A DNA stretch of 64,000 bases from Bog-473 sp963809715 (lineage in GTDB: Bacteria > Actinomycetota > Acidimicrobiia > Acidimicrobiales > RAAP-2). Of the stretch, positions 51,285-60,057 are shown one piece after another (the stretch's first letter is position 1; each line of letters opens with the position of its first letter). The position numbers and the translations under genes were made by a program. The stretch spans positions 186,001 through 250,000 of the forward strand of contig CAWEKO010000002.1 in NCBI GenBank assembly GCA_963809715.1. Direction: 5' to 3'. The notes under the pieces are model-generated. The model had not been told where the DNA came from. It was given only the letters and a program-made list of their open reading frames with translations, and ran no database searches.

Positions 51285-51719
51285 TCAGGCGGGCGGGCTG
51301 AACATGCAGAAGGGGTGGCCGTCGAGGTCGGCGTACACGTAGAGCGGCTCTGCGGGGTCGTCGAAGCGGTCCTCCAAGACTCGTGCCCCGAGGGCCAGGG
51401 CGCGGGCGTGCTGAACGGCGAGGGCGCCGGGGTCGGGCAGGAAGAGGTCGAGGTGCAGTTGCTGGGGCCGTTCGGTGCCGGGCCAGGTCGAGGGAGGCAG
51501 CGACTCCACCTGCTGCAAGGCGAGGTGGGGACCGCCCGCCGGATTTTCGAGAACCAGCCAGTCCCGGGCCTCGGGGTCGTCCTCACCCTCGGGGGGCATT
51601 TCGGAACCGGCCCGATAGGTGAACCCCAACAGCTGGCGGTAGAACTCGGCGGCGGCGCGGGCGTTGGTGCTGTCGACCGCAATGCCGCGCAGGGTGGGGA
51701 AGGTCTGTTCGGTGGTCAT
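51285..51719 (-). CDS. VOC (glyoxalase) family protein
   Basis: A 144-residue VOC protein: PTLRGIAVDSTNARAAAEFY and RQLLGFTYR open the first module, LHLDLFLPDPGALAVQHARA the second, and YADLDGHPFCMFS closes it with a typical DxDGHPF turn. Of the four metal ligands, His in QLHLDL and a Cys/Phe end replace standard positions, as in antibiotic-resistance-like subgroups. Function unknown. No Shine-Dalgarno precedes the ATG (51719), so leaderless translation is possible. It lies 45 bases upstream of the mscR start in the same direction. Confidence 0.82.
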   Translation of the reverse strand: MTTEQTFPTLRGIAVDSTNARAAAEFYRQLLGFTYRAGSEMPPEGEDDPEARDWLVLENPAGGPHLALQQVESLPPSTWPGTERPQQLHLDLFLPDPGALAVQHARALALGARVLEDRFDDPAEPLYVYADLDGHPFCMFSPPA

Positions 51720-51970
51720 GGCGTCATCAAACCACGGGCCTGTGTCGGTCGGGATGGCCAGGGGAGTTCCTCGACGGCCTGCGCGGCGGTACGCCCCTGT
51801 TCGCGTGTCATGCCTCGCACCTGGGGAAGGGCCTGAGCGATGCACGCGACGCGTCGCTCGACTGCGGCGCGCAAGCGGAGGAGGGACAGCGGTCCGGCTC
51901 GCGTGCCCCAGGTGCACGACGAGCGTCGGCAGGGCCGTTTCGCTGCCCCGCCCTGTTCACGACCGCCGCT

Positions 51971-51976
51971 TAGGGT
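51971..51976 (+). promoter_or_regulatory. Leaderless -10 element (TAGGGT)
   Basis: TAGGGT lies seven bases before the ATG at 51984 of the membrane protein gene. No Shine-Dalgarno intervenes. Confidence 0.45.
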
Positions 51977-51983
51977 GACCGGG

Positions 51984-52844
51984 ATGGCCCAGGCGTTCGT
52001 GGAGGTTCCGGACGGCTGGCGCCGGCGGAGCGGACGAGGCTTCGGGCCGTTCGTCACCCGTGAGATCCTGAGGCGGCCCGACGGCACCCTGGTCACGTGG
52101 GAGTCCCGTTGGCACCGCAAACACCCCCAGCGCACGCCGTCCGGCTCGACCTGGTGGGCGCCCCGCGCCATGGCGTGGTGGATCGGTGTCCTGTTCGCCA
52201 TCGGGTCGGTCTGTTTTGCCATCGGATCGTTCCCGGTCTACGCCACCGCGGTCGGGACCAACGCGGACGACCTCACCTACTTCATCGGTTCCATCTTCTT
52301 CACGACCGCCGCGTTCCTCCAGTACTACGAGTCGGCGACCACTCGAGCGGCCGTCGACCGCTCGTCGCGCCGAGGGTTCCGCTCCCTGTTCCGGGTGCAG
52401 CACCACCGCATCGACTGGTGGGCCAGTCTCATCCAGTTCGCCGGGACGCTCTGGTTCAACCGGACGACCTTCGCTGCATTGGTGGTGGGGCTCGGCGCAT
52501 CGGGCGATCACCACCAGATCTGGCGGCCCGACGCGCTGGGCTCGGTGTGCTTCCTCGTGGCCAGTTGGCTGGCCTGGGCGGAGGAATGCCACGGCTCCTT
52601 CGCCTGGCGCCCGTCGCACATCCCCTGGTGGATCACCCTGTTGAACCTGGTCGGATCGGTGGCCTTCGGGGTCTCGGCCATCGCCTCCTACGTCAAGCCC
52701 AACGGGCAGCTGGTCAGCCTCGCCCTCACCAATCTGGGGACGTTCGTCGGCGCCCTGTGTTTCCTGGCTGGCGCCCTCCTTCTCCTCCCCGAGCGGACGA
52801 TGGCGAGCCCGGCGCCCGAGCCGGAGCCGGCGCTCTCGGGGTGA
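51984..52844 (+). CDS. Hypothetical membrane protein, YrhK-like repeats
   Basis: A 286-residue protein with six to eight hydrophobic segments, built of three repeated blocks that each open WW(I/A): WWIGVLFAIGSVCFAIGSF, WWASLIQFAGTLWFNRTT and WWITLLNLVGSVAFGVSAI. Each block is followed by a GSxxF helix pair such as YFIGSIFFTTAAFLQYYES. This recalls the YrhK domain of small membrane proteins, here expanded. An N-terminal cytoplasmic segment (about 60 residues) precedes. Function unknown to me. ATG 51984 follows TAGGGT by seven bases (leaderless). A longer open frame from 51840 is not supported. Confidence 0.68.
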   Translation: MAQAFVEVPDGWRRRSGRGFGPFVTREILRRPDGTLVTWESRWHRKHPQRTPSGSTWWAPRAMAWWIGVLFAIGSVCFAIGSFPVYATAVGTNADDLTYFIGSIFFTTAAFLQYYESATTRAAVDRSSRRGFRSLFRVQHHRIDWWASLIQFAGTLWFNRTTFAALVVGLGASGDHHQIWRPDALGSVCFLVASWLAWAEECHGSFAWRPSHIPWWITLLNLVGSVAFGVSAIASYVKPNGQLVSLALTNLGTFVGALCFLAGALLLLPERTMASPAPEPEPALSG

Positions 52845-52959
52845 TCCGTCGATCGTGGTGTCGAGCGTAAGCGGACGGTCGCGGGACAGTGTCGAGATCG
52901 ACGGGCTGCCCCGACCCATCGGAGATCCCACTGATCACGTCGTTTGCTCGACCTGGGAG

Positions 52960-53875
52960 TCACCCGTCGTGGCGCAGGAGCTCTATGACTGGACCAAATT
53001 CCTCGACCGAGCGCACGCTGTAGTAGCTGATGCCCCAGCGTTCCCGGCACCGGATCAGATGCTCGGCGATCTCATCGTGAGTGCCGATGCAGAGGTAGGG
53101 CGTCGCCAAGATGTCCTCGACCGTCATCGCCGTGCGCCGTGCGACCTCGGCCGCCCGCTGGCGCCGGTCCGGCGTCACGATGACCTGCTGCACCAGCGAA
53201 TGGATCTCCAGAGAGGGCCATCGAGTGCCGGCGGCGTTCCGCACGGATTCGACGGTTCGATCCAGCCGATCCGCCTCCCACCGCACCGCGTGGTGCTGGC
53301 CGTCGGCCAGGGTCCGGCCCACCATCGTCGGCGCCACGATGTCGGCATGGCGCGCCGCGTGGGACAGCGCCGTCGACCCGTTCACGCCGACGAGGAGTGG
53401 AACATGGGGCTGACGGGCGCGCAGGGTCGTGGCACCTTCGAGCGTGTAGTACCGCCCCTGCGTCGTCACCGACATCCCGTCGAGGAGCGCGGCGCAGGAT
53501 TTCCACCGCTTCGGCCAATCGTTTCTTGCGCGCCGCGGCTGTGTGGAATTGGAGTCCCATGGCCTGGTACTCGGTGAAGGAGTGCCCGGCACCGATGCCA
53601 ACCTCAAGTCGTCCACCGCTCAGGTGGTCGAGGGTCGCCAGCTCCTGGGCCAAGGTCACCGGGTGACGCAGGTCGTTGTTCAGCACGAGCGTCCCGAGGC
53701 GCATGTGTGTCACCCCGGAAACGGCGGCCAGCGTCAGTAAGGGCGACGGTTCCGCTCCGACGTGATCACCGACCTGGAACACGTCGAAGCCGGCCTGCTC
53801 CGCCCGTCGCGCCTCCTCGAGTACCTGCGCCGGGTCGTCGGTGGTCGACTGGTAGCCGAATCGGAACGACCGCAC
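52960..53875 (-). pseudogene. LLM-class F420/flavin oxidoreductase gene with one frameshift
   Basis: The N-terminal frame reads FRFGYQSTTDDPAQVLEEAR, VGIGAGHSFTEYQAMGLQF and KKRLAEAVEILRR, and the next frame continues LLDGMSVTTQGRYYTLEGA, VPLLVGVNGSTALSHAARH and ATPYLCIGTHDEIAEHLIR. These make one luciferase-like TIM-barrel oxidoreductase. The frame changes near 53486-53496, at EILRR|LLDG, and needs one extra base. The catalytic region and C-terminus are otherwise complete. GTG start at 53875 follows TAGGGT by seven bases. Either a recent pseudogene or a sequence error; the coding pressure looks undiminished. Confidence 0.82.
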
Positions 53876-53882
53876 CACGAGG

Positions 53883-53888
53883 ACCCTA
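53883..53888 (-). promoter_or_regulatory. Leaderless -10 element (TAGGGT, minus strand)
   Basis: TAGGGT on the minus strand lies seven bases before the GTG at 53875 of the LLM oxidoreductase gene. Confidence 0.42.
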
Positions 53889-53978
53889 CCCAACGCACCG
53901 TGCGTCGGGACCGGAGGCCGTCGCGAGGACCTACCCTGGCGTCACCGGTGCCGCGAGTCGGCCCGGAGAGGAGTCGTG

Positions 53979-54353
53979 ATGCTTCAGAAGCTCGAGAGTC
54001 CCGCCAACGTCTGTGCCGTCGAGGTGGTGGGCAAGCTCGAGAAGGCCGACTACGACACGGCACTGCTGCCGGCGCTGCGCCAGCAGATCGAGGGAGTGGG
54101 CGAGATCCGCCTCGTGCTCTTCTTCGGTGACCGCTACGAGGGTCTCACCATCGGCGGCAACCTCGCCGACGCCAAGCTCTACGTGAGCGAGTTGTTCCAC
54201 CACGAGCTCTCCAAGTGGACGCGCTGCGCCGTGGTCACCGACGAGTCGTGGTTGCGCCACGCGATCAGCATGTTCCGCTTCATGATGCCCGGCGACGTCG
54301 AGTGCTTCGAGCCGTCCGACCTCGAGGCGGCGATCGCCTGGGCTGCGGCCTGA
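53979..54353 (+). CDS. SpoIIAA-like / STAS-fold protein
   Basis: A 124-residue protein matching SpoIIAA-like (PF11964) proteins: VCAVEVVGKLEKADYDTALL, IRLVLFFGDRYEGLTIGG, WTRCAVVTDESWLRHAISMF and FEPSDLEAAIAWA. These have a STAS-like fold and are often annotated as STAS/SEC14. Binding of a small hydrophobic ligand or regulation has been suggested for the family. ATG 53979 is preferred over the GTG at 53976; GGAGAGGAGTC precedes. It is divergent from the LLM gene. Confidence 0.85.
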   Translation: MLQKLESPANVCAVEVVGKLEKADYDTALLPALRQQIEGVGEIRLVLFFGDRYEGLTIGGNLADAKLYVSELFHHELSKWTRCAVVTDESWLRHAISMFRFMMPGDVECFEPSDLEAAIAWAAA

Positions 54354-54369
54354 TCTCCTCCTCGTCGGC

Positions 54370-54591
54370 TCAGGGCCCGGGCGCCCGCTTGCGTCCCCGA
54401 TAGGTGCTGGCGAAGAGGAAGCCGGCCGCTGCCAGCGGCAGGACGATCGCCGCCACGATCCGGTTCCCCGCCAGCAGGAACGCCAGCCCCACGAGCGCCG
54501 CGGTGGCCACCGCCAGTTCCGGGGTGTCACCGACCAGGAAGTCCCACCAAAACAGGCCGAAGGCCCGGAGGAGACGAACGACCGTGCTCAC
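54370..54591 (-). CDS. Small membrane protein (73 aa) coupled to COG4280 protein
   Basis: A 73-residue protein with two hydrophobic helices (VATAALVGLAFLLAG; AIVLPLAAAGFLFASTYRG) after FGLFWWDFLVGDTPELA. The GTG start at 54591 overlaps the stop of the upstream COG4280 gene by four bases, so it is translationally coupled. A partner or small subunit of that protein is likely. I know no family for it, but LFWWDFLVGDTPE is a short motif I would expect to be conserved in homologues. Confidence 0.68.
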   Translation of the reverse strand: MSTVVRLLRAFGLFWWDFLVGDTPELAVATAALVGLAFLLAGNRIVAAIVLPLAAAGFLFASTYRGRKRAPGP

Positions 54592-55352
54592 GCCGACGCC
54601 TCCTCGTGCAGTGGTTCGGGGAGGCGCGTGCGCATGAACGCAGTGAAGGCGAAGTACACCACTGTGAAGTACGCCACCAACACCGGGATGAACAGGTCCT
54701 CGCCCGGCCACGCCACTCCGGCACCCTCGCCCGTCCAGAACAGCCCAAAGCTGCAGAGCATGACGCCGACGACGGTCTTGATCGTGTTCTCAGGGACCTC
54801 GCTCAGCTGGCGGGCCACCACCAGGCCGGCGATGGCGACCACCACGAGTGCCGCGGCCGCAGCCAGGGCGGCCAGCCCCAGCCGGTGCTGGGCGGTGCCG
54901 AGGCTGATCACGATCAGCACCACCTCGGTCCCTTCCAGGAAGACACCCTTGAAGGCCACGGCAAAGCCGACACCGTCGTACCCTCGACGCGCCGCAGCGG
55001 GATCCTCACCCAACTCGGACACCGTCTCGGCGTAGATCTCGTCTTCGTCGTGCAGGGCCTTGTGCCCACTGGCGCGCAGGATGGCCTTGCGCAGCCACCC
55101 CAGACCGAGCACCAGAAGGAGCGCACCGACGATGACCCGGAGCGTGTCGATCGGCACGTAGTGCAGGAGCGGCACGCCGACGGCGAGCACGAGCACACCG
55201 AGGACGAGGGCAGCGGCTCCGGCGCCGAGGAACGCGGAACGCCAGCCCCGGCTGACGCCGGCCGCCACCACGATGGTGAGGGCCTCGACCATCTCGACCA
55301 GGCTGGCCCCGAAGACGGCGATGACGAGGACGATGGTCGACGAGGTGTGCAT
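54588..55352 (-). CDS. COG4280-type membrane protein (FTR1-like fold)
   Basis: A 254-residue protein with about seven helices. Two acidic helix motifs, SLVEMVEALTIVVAAGVSRG near the N-terminus and VFLEGTEVVLIVISLG in the middle, resemble the REGLE motifs of FTR1 iron permeases and of COG4280 predicted membrane proteins. A short acidic cytoplasmic loop (HDEDEIYAETVSELGEDP) lies between. This suggests a metal or small-cation transporter, but the activity is unknown. ATG start at 55352, followed by the 73-residue partner with overlapping reading frames. Confidence 0.75.
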   Translation of the reverse strand: MHTSSTIVLVIAVFGASLVEMVEALTIVVAAGVSRGWRSAFLGAGAAALVLGVLVLAVGVPLLHYVPIDTLRVIVGALLLVLGLGWLRKAILRASGHKALHDEDEIYAETVSELGEDPAAARRGYDGVGFAVAFKGVFLEGTEVVLIVISLGTAQHRLGLAALAAAAALVVVAIAGLVVARQLSEVPENTIKTVVGVMLCSFGLFWTGEGAGVAWPGEDLFIPVLVAYFTVVYFAFTAFMRTRLPEPLHEEASA

Positions 55353-55412
55353 GACGATCGAGACGAGAAATTACCGGGTATCGCCGATGGGGTTCGCCCG
55401 GCAGGGCAGGGC

Positions 55413-55447
55413 TAGTCTTCGGCAGCGTGACCAGGGGATTCTGCTAG
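55413..55447 (+). promoter_or_regulatory. Promoter -10 and possible six-codon leader before amidohydrolase
   Basis: TAGTCT at 55413-55418 is followed after eight bases by GTG at 55427, as in the leaderless genes. From there the reading frame is Val-Thr-Arg-Gly-Phe-Cys-stop (55427-55447), and the stop codon runs into the GGGAGG that serves the amidohydrolase start at 55462. A leader peptide that couples or attenuates the main gene is possible. Confidence 0.35.
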
Positions 55448-55461
55448 GGAGGGTGGTCGAA

Positions 55462-56820
55462 ATGGGTCAGGGAACACAGGTGGAGAATCTTCGGGGCCGC
55501 AACTACCTCGTCGTCTCGGCCGATACCCACGCGTCGCCCGACAGCCTCGAGCACTTCCTCTCCTATGTCGACCCCGCGCAACGCGAGGCGGTGGCGGCGT
55601 TCGGCGACCTGTCCTCCCTCGCTATCTCCATGTTCGGCGGGTTCGATCCCGGCGAGGTGGACGAGTCCGATCCGGTCCGGGCCACCGCGGCCCGACGGTT
55701 GGCCGGCATGGGCGTCGACACTGACGCAGCCGAGGGATGGCTGGCCCACTACGGGGCGGACTGGGTGGTGCCGGGCGACGGCGACGGCCGCCGTCTGGAG
55801 GTCCTCGAGGAGCAGGGCATTCACGCCGAAGTCACTCTGCCCGGGCCCATTTTGGCCGGCGGGCTGTCGCCCGCCATGTATCTCGGCGGCCACAGCGACA
55901 AAGGCCTCGAGGTGGTCTGGCCGGCCTTGCACGGCTACATGCGTTGGCTGGTCGAGTTCTGCGCGGCCGCACCGGGCCGCCGCGCCGGCTGCATGCCCAT
56001 CGACTTCCACGATATGGACCGGGCCGTGCAAGAAGTGGCGTGGGCCCGGGACAACGGCATTTTCGGTGGCGTCATGTTGCCCGCCATGCAGGTGACATCG
56101 AGGCTCCCCGGATACGCCGACGATTACTACGAGCCGTTCTGGAGTGCCTGCGAGGAGCACGGCATGGTCGTCAACCTGCACACCGGAGCGTCCGGTTCGG
56201 CCACCGACTCGAAGTTCCTCTACGACAGCGTGCACGGCGGCATGCTCGGCCTCTACGAAGTCTTCGTCTTCACCCGCCGGCCCCTGTGGTTCATGATCTT
56301 CGGCGGCGTCTTCGACCGCCACCCCGACCTCAAGGTGGTCGTGACCGAGAACGGCGTGCAGTGGCTGCCGTCCCTCATCCGCGACATGGAGTCGTTCTTC
56401 GACACCCACGGTGGCGCGCCGGTGCGCAACTACCTGAAGATGCGGCCCGCGGACTATTTCGAGAAGCACGTCTGGATGGGCGGCTCGCTCATGAAGCGCT
56501 ACGAGGCCGAGATGCGCCACGAGATCGGTATCGACAAGCTCATGTGGGGCGCCGACTATCCCCATCTCGAAGGCGCCGCCCCGGTGCACCGCCAGATCCT
56601 GCGCTACATCTTCGGCGGCATGCCCGAGGACGAGGTACGCAAGATGCTCGGCGCGAATGCCGTCGACCTGTGGGGCTTCGACGCCACGTTGCTCCAGGAG
56701 GTTGCGGACCGGGTCGGGCCGACCGTCGCCGATGTGGCCGAGCCCCTGGCGCTTTCCGACATCGAGGACACGTTCAGCTGGAGCCTGGCCCGTCCGGTGC
56801 CGCTGATCGCGGCGAGTTAG
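55462..56820 (+). CDS. Amidohydrolase family protein (predicted metal-dependent TIM-barrel hydrolase)
   Basis: A 452-residue amidohydrolase_2-type enzyme. Metal and catalytic positions are seen as VVSADTHASP (DTH), HGMVVNLHTGASG, WFMIFGGVFDRHPDLKVVV and the C-terminal MWGADYPHLEG (catalytic Asp). Relatives include decarboxylases and hydrolases of aromatic or CoA-derived acids; substrate unknown. Many actinobacteria carry several of these. The ATG 55462 follows GGGAGG by ten bases; an in-frame GTG lies six bases before. Full length for the family. Confidence 0.9.
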   Translation: MGQGTQVENLRGRNYLVVSADTHASPDSLEHFLSYVDPAQREAVAAFGDLSSLAISMFGGFDPGEVDESDPVRATAARRLAGMGVDTDAAEGWLAHYGADWVVPGDGDGRRLEVLEEQGIHAEVTLPGPILAGGLSPAMYLGGHSDKGLEVVWPALHGYMRWLVEFCAAAPGRRAGCMPIDFHDMDRAVQEVAWARDNGIFGGVMLPAMQVTSRLPGYADDYYEPFWSACEEHGMVVNLHTGASGSATDSKFLYDSVHGGMLGLYEVFVFTRRPLWFMIFGGVFDRHPDLKVVVTENGVQWLPSLIRDMESFFDTHGGAPVRNYLKMRPADYFEKHVWMGGSLMKRYEAEMRHEIGIDKLMWGADYPHLEGAAPVHRQILRYIFGGMPEDEVRKMLGANAVDLWGFDATLLQEVADRVGPTVADVAEPLALSDIEDTFSWSLARPVPLIAAS

Positions 56821-56889
56821 GCGTGGCGTCCATCAACGTTGCAATGCGAGACCGCTCCGGGTGAGTCGCGGACGAAATGAAGGTGTCTC

Positions 56890-57338
56890 ATGGGCCGAGC
56901 CTCGGTGCTGTGCATGGGCCTCGTCACCGTGATGCTGGCGCCGACCCTCTCCTTCTCGTCGGCCAGCGCCGCGCCGACGACGCACGAGCCGCCCCTGTGT
57001 GCCGACACACTGCCTACACGGGCGACGGCGGGTACTTCTCACAGACCTTTTTCTTCTGGGAGCCGAACGACACCGTCACCGTCGACGTCCATTGGTGCTC
57101 GTCCGGCGGTGTCTTCACGTCGAAGACGGTGACGTCTACGACGACCATCCCGAACAGTCTCGATCCCCGGATCACCGAGTCCGACGGTTTCAGCCGTGGC
57201 GGCTCGGTGCTCAAGGTGAGCGTCGGTGGTGACTACGAGAGCGGAGTGCTGAACAACGTGGGTTTCATCCTCCTCGTTGGCCACGTGTCGGCTGACGGGC
57301 ATCGTCACTTCAAGAACCTCTCCGCTGCCGGGGGGTAG
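56890..57338 (+). pseudogene. Secreted small protein gene with one frameshift
   Basis: The first frame starts MGRASVLCMGLVTVMLAPTL then SFSSASAAPTTHE, a clear signal peptide with an Ala-x-Ala cut. The next frame carries TAYTGDGGYFSQTFFFWEPN, DTVTVDVHWCSSGGVFTSKT and GVLNNVGFILLVGHVSADGH, a beta-rich mature protein with one Cys on each side. They join near 57004-57014 by a shift of one base (deletion). The joined protein is about 148 residues. Family unknown. Sequencing error is not excluded. Confidence 0.65.
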
Positions 57339-57498
57339 GCCGCCGGCCCTGGGGAGCCCGGCGACCCGGTGCCACGTGGATCGGCAGCCCTCGCGCCGCC
57401 CCTGGTCGCGGGCTTGCGTCGGCAGAGCCGATGGCAGCCGCCGAAACAGGCGCCAGAATGGGAGCTGGAGACCGAACGGACCAACGACCGGGGGCATC

Positions 57499-58038
57499 GT
57501 GAGTGACAAGCACCTGTTGCGGGGTCAAGCGCCACCAGGCAAGGGGAGGGTACCGGGCAACGTGCCGGCGCCCAAGGCGGCCGGGCTGGACGCCCGGGCC
57601 AAATCCCTGGTGCTCACTCCCGTCCTTCTCGTAGCCACGCTGGGAATCGGTTGGCTGGTCTGGAGCGTCGCCGAATGGCGCCAGGGGCGCACCCCGAGCT
57701 ACCGGCGTACCGGGCTGCGCGTCGTGCGCCTTTCCGACGGCCGCCCGATCGGCCTGTGGCGCTCCGTCTTGCGCGAACTCTGCGTCCTGCTGCTCCTCCT
57801 GCCCACCCTCGTCGTGTGCAGCGTGCTCGCCGTCGCCTTCGTGATGGGTGCATCGGCTCCCGACGGCCTGTTGCGCAAACCGCGCGCCGCACCGTGGGAC
57901 GTGCTGACCCGCACCGAGGTCGTCGACGAACTCGGCCGGGCCCGCGGTCGCACCAAGCTCAAGTTGGGCGAGGATTGGCCGATCGATCCCTCCCCGGCCC
58001 TGGTGCGCCGGAGCGGGGAGAAGTGGCGCCAGAACTGA
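57499..58038 (+). CDS. RDD family membrane protein
   Basis: A 179-residue protein with the RDD layout: two hydrophobic segments (KSLVLTPVLLVATLGIGWLVW; LCVLLLLLPTLVVCSVLAVAF) around the motif GRTPSYRRTGLRVVRLSDGR, the (G)QTxGKRxxGLRVV signature of RDD proteins. Function of the family is largely unknown; some act in ion or solute transport. The GTG start at 57499 is supported by the conserved length; an in-frame upstream start at 57277 would lie in a region without good evidence. It converges with the methyltransferase gene. Confidence 0.85.
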   Translation: MSDKHLLRGQAPPGKGRVPGNVPAPKAAGLDARAKSLVLTPVLLVATLGIGWLVWSVAEWRQGRTPSYRRTGLRVVRLSDGRPIGLWRSVLRELCVLLLLLPTLVVCSVLAVAFVMGASAPDGLLRKPRAAPWDVLTRTEVVDELGRARGRTKLKLGEDWPIDPSPALVRRSGEKWRQN

Positions 58039-58083
58039 AGGTCGTCTGCCGGGTTTCGTGACCGCGGCTTTGGCGCCCGGCGA

Positions 58084-58830
58084 TCACCCCGCGACAACGA
58101 GTCGGTAGCCCAAGTCGAGCGCGTCGCACGACAGGAGGTCGGCATGGCGTTCTTGCCACGCCCCGCTGTCGAGGTCTGCTGCCAGCGCGGCCACCCCGCG
58201 GGCAACCACCGCAGGATCGGCCAGGGCCAGTCCCGAGCAGTTCGCCCGTACGGCTGGGTCCAGGTATGCCTCGGGCCGGCGCCAGTAAGCCCCCAGCACG
58301 CCGTCGACCATGTCGACCGGCACGAGGAGTGGCACCGTCGTCGTGGCCCCGATGGCGGTCGCGATCTCGGTGGCGTCCGGTCCGAGGCTCCGGGTGAAGT
58401 CGCCCACCTCGGGTAGGTAGTCCTGGAGCAGCCAGAAGGAGGCGTGCAGATCGAAGTCGATTCCGAGGACGAGTTGTCGGGATGCCACCCGGCACATCTC
58501 GGCCAGGCCGCCGGACCAGTCGTCCCAATGGTGCACGGTGAGGATGGCCATGGTCACGTCTGCGCACCCTGAGGGGAGGGGGAGAGCCGCCCCGCTGGCC
58601 CGCACGACCGGGGCGGAACCCGCCGGGCGCTGACTGACCATGACGCTGGAGGGGTCCACGGCCAGGACCGACCGGCCCGATGGCTCATAGGACCCGGTGC
58701 CGGCACCGACATTGACGATCAGGTCGGCCGCGCCGAGGTGCTCGAAGATCACCGCCTCCCAGCGCGGGTCGGCGCGCCGGTGGGCGACGTAGCCCTGCCC
58801 GATGGTGTCGTAGACGGGCGAGGTGGTCAT
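58084..58830 (-). CDS. SAM-dependent methyltransferase
   Basis: A 248-residue class I methyltransferase. Motif I is DLIVNVGAGTGSYEP, followed by VLAVDPSSVMVSQRP, ASGAALPLPSGCADVTMAI (motif II) and LTVHHWDDWSGGLAEMCRV. The C-terminal half lacks similarity to a subfamily I know. The substrate is unknown. It ends ten bases past the end of the plus-strand RDD gene and starts next to the thiolase gene stop; all three are tightly spaced, with thiolase and methyltransferase in the same direction. Confidence 0.86.
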   Translation of the reverse strand: MTTSPVYDTIGQGYVAHRRADPRWEAVIFEHLGAADLIVNVGAGTGSYEPSGRSVLAVDPSSVMVSQRPAGSAPVVRASGAALPLPSGCADVTMAILTVHHWDDWSGGLAEMCRVASRQLVLGIDFDLHASFWLLQDYLPEVGDFTRSLGPDATEIATAIGATTTVPLLVPVDMVDGVLGAYWRRPEAYLDPAVRANCSGLALADPAVVARGVAALAADLDSGAWQERHADLLSCDALDLGYRLVVAG

Positions 58831-58840
58831 GCGTGTCTGC

Positions 58841-60052
58841 TCAGGCGGCCGACTTCTCCAAAATGTGGATGCCGCAGGCCGAACCGAGGCCGATGACGTG
58901 GGTCAGGCCGACCTTGGCCCCGGGGATCTGGCGGTCTCCCGCCTCGCCCCGCAGATGCGTGGCCACCTCCCAGACGTTGGCGATCCCGGTTGCCGCAATG
59001 GGGTGACCCTTGGACTCCAGGCCACCGGACACGTTGACCGGGGTCTTGCCGTCGCGCCAGGTGGCGCCCGAAGAGAAGAAGTCGGCCGCACCGCCGCGCT
59101 CGCACAGCCCGAGGTTGTCGTAGTGCACCAGCTCGGCCGTGGCGAAGCAGTCGTGCAGTTCCACCAGATTCAGGTCCTGGGGACTCACGCCCGCCTGCTC
59201 GTAGGCCTGAGCCGCCGCGTTGCGAGTGAGGTCGTTCACGTTGGGCAGCACCTGGCACGCCTCTTCCCACGGGTCCGTGGTCAGGATGGAGGCCGAGATC
59301 TTCACCGCACGCTTCTGCTGCTCGAGCGACAGCGTCTTGAGCTTGGAGCCCGACACCACGACGGCCGCCGCCGCACCGTCGCAGTTGGCCGAGCACATCG
59401 GCCGCGTGTTCGGGTAGGCGATCATCACGTCGTTCATGATCTCGTCCAGCGTCATCTTCTTGGTGTAGGCCGCCAGCGGATTCAGCGTGGAGTGGGCGTG
59501 GTTCTTCTCGCTGATCTTGGCGAAGAGCTCGAAGCTGGTGCCGCCGTAGCGATGTCCGTACTCCAGGCCGATCTGAGCGAAGACGCCCGGCATCGTCTCC
59601 GTACCGATCCGACCGTCCACCGGTGCCACCGCGCCGAAGCGACCGTGTGGGGTGTAGGTGTTCGAGTCCGATCCGCGGCTCCCGCCGGCCAGCAGCCCGG
59701 CACCGGCCAGCTTCTCGACGCCGACGGCCAGACCCATGTCGACCTCGCCCGCCTTGATGGCCATGCAGGCCACCCGGAGGGCCGTGGCGCCGGTCGCGCA
59801 GGCGTTCGAGACGTTGTAGACGGGGATCCCGGTCTGGCCCAGCTGCTTCTGGATCATCTGCCCGGTCGGGGCCATGGCCATCATGAGGTTGCCGGCACCG
59901 ATGATGCCGATGTCCTTCATGGTCACGCCGCCGTCGGCCAGCGCGCCCCGCGCCGCCTCAGCCCCCAGGTCGACCAGGTCCTTGTCAGGGTGCTTGCCGA
60001 ACTTCGTCATGTGGATGCCCAGGACCCACAACTCCTCGGATGCCGATGCCAT
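58841..60052 (-). CDS. Thiolase (SCP-x type) / acetyl-CoA acetyltransferase
   Basis: A 403-residue thiolase fold enzyme. The acyl-forming Cys85 is in NVSNACATG, the His-containing loops are ELHDCFATAEL and SKGHPIAATG, and the final conserved GLGSACGIHI is present, though its Cys is in an altered context, as in SCP-x-like thiolases. Family members cleave or form beta-ketoacyl-CoA, often steroid side chains when paired with DUF35 proteins. The DUF35 gene lies five bases upstream and probably encodes its obligate partner. ATG start with GGGAGG upstream. Confidence 0.9.
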   Translation of the reverse strand: MASASEELWVLGIHMTKFGKHPDKDLVDLGAEAARGALADGGVTMKDIGIIGAGNLMMAMAPTGQMIQKQLGQTGIPVYNVSNACATGATALRVACMAIKAGEVDMGLAVGVEKLAGAGLLAGGSRGSDSNTYTPHGRFGAVAPVDGRIGTETMPGVFAQIGLEYGHRYGGTSFELFAKISEKNHAHSTLNPLAAYTKKMTLDEIMNDVMIAYPNTRPMCSANCDGAAAAVVVSGSKLKTLSLEQQKRAVKISASILTTDPWEEACQVLPNVNDLTRNAAAQAYEQAGVSPQDLNLVELHDCFATAELVHYDNLGLCERGGAADFFSSGATWRDGKTPVNVSGGLESKGHPIAATGIANVWEVATHLRGEAGDRQIPGAKVGLTHVIGLGSACGIHILEKSAA

Positions 60053-60057
60053 GGTGC

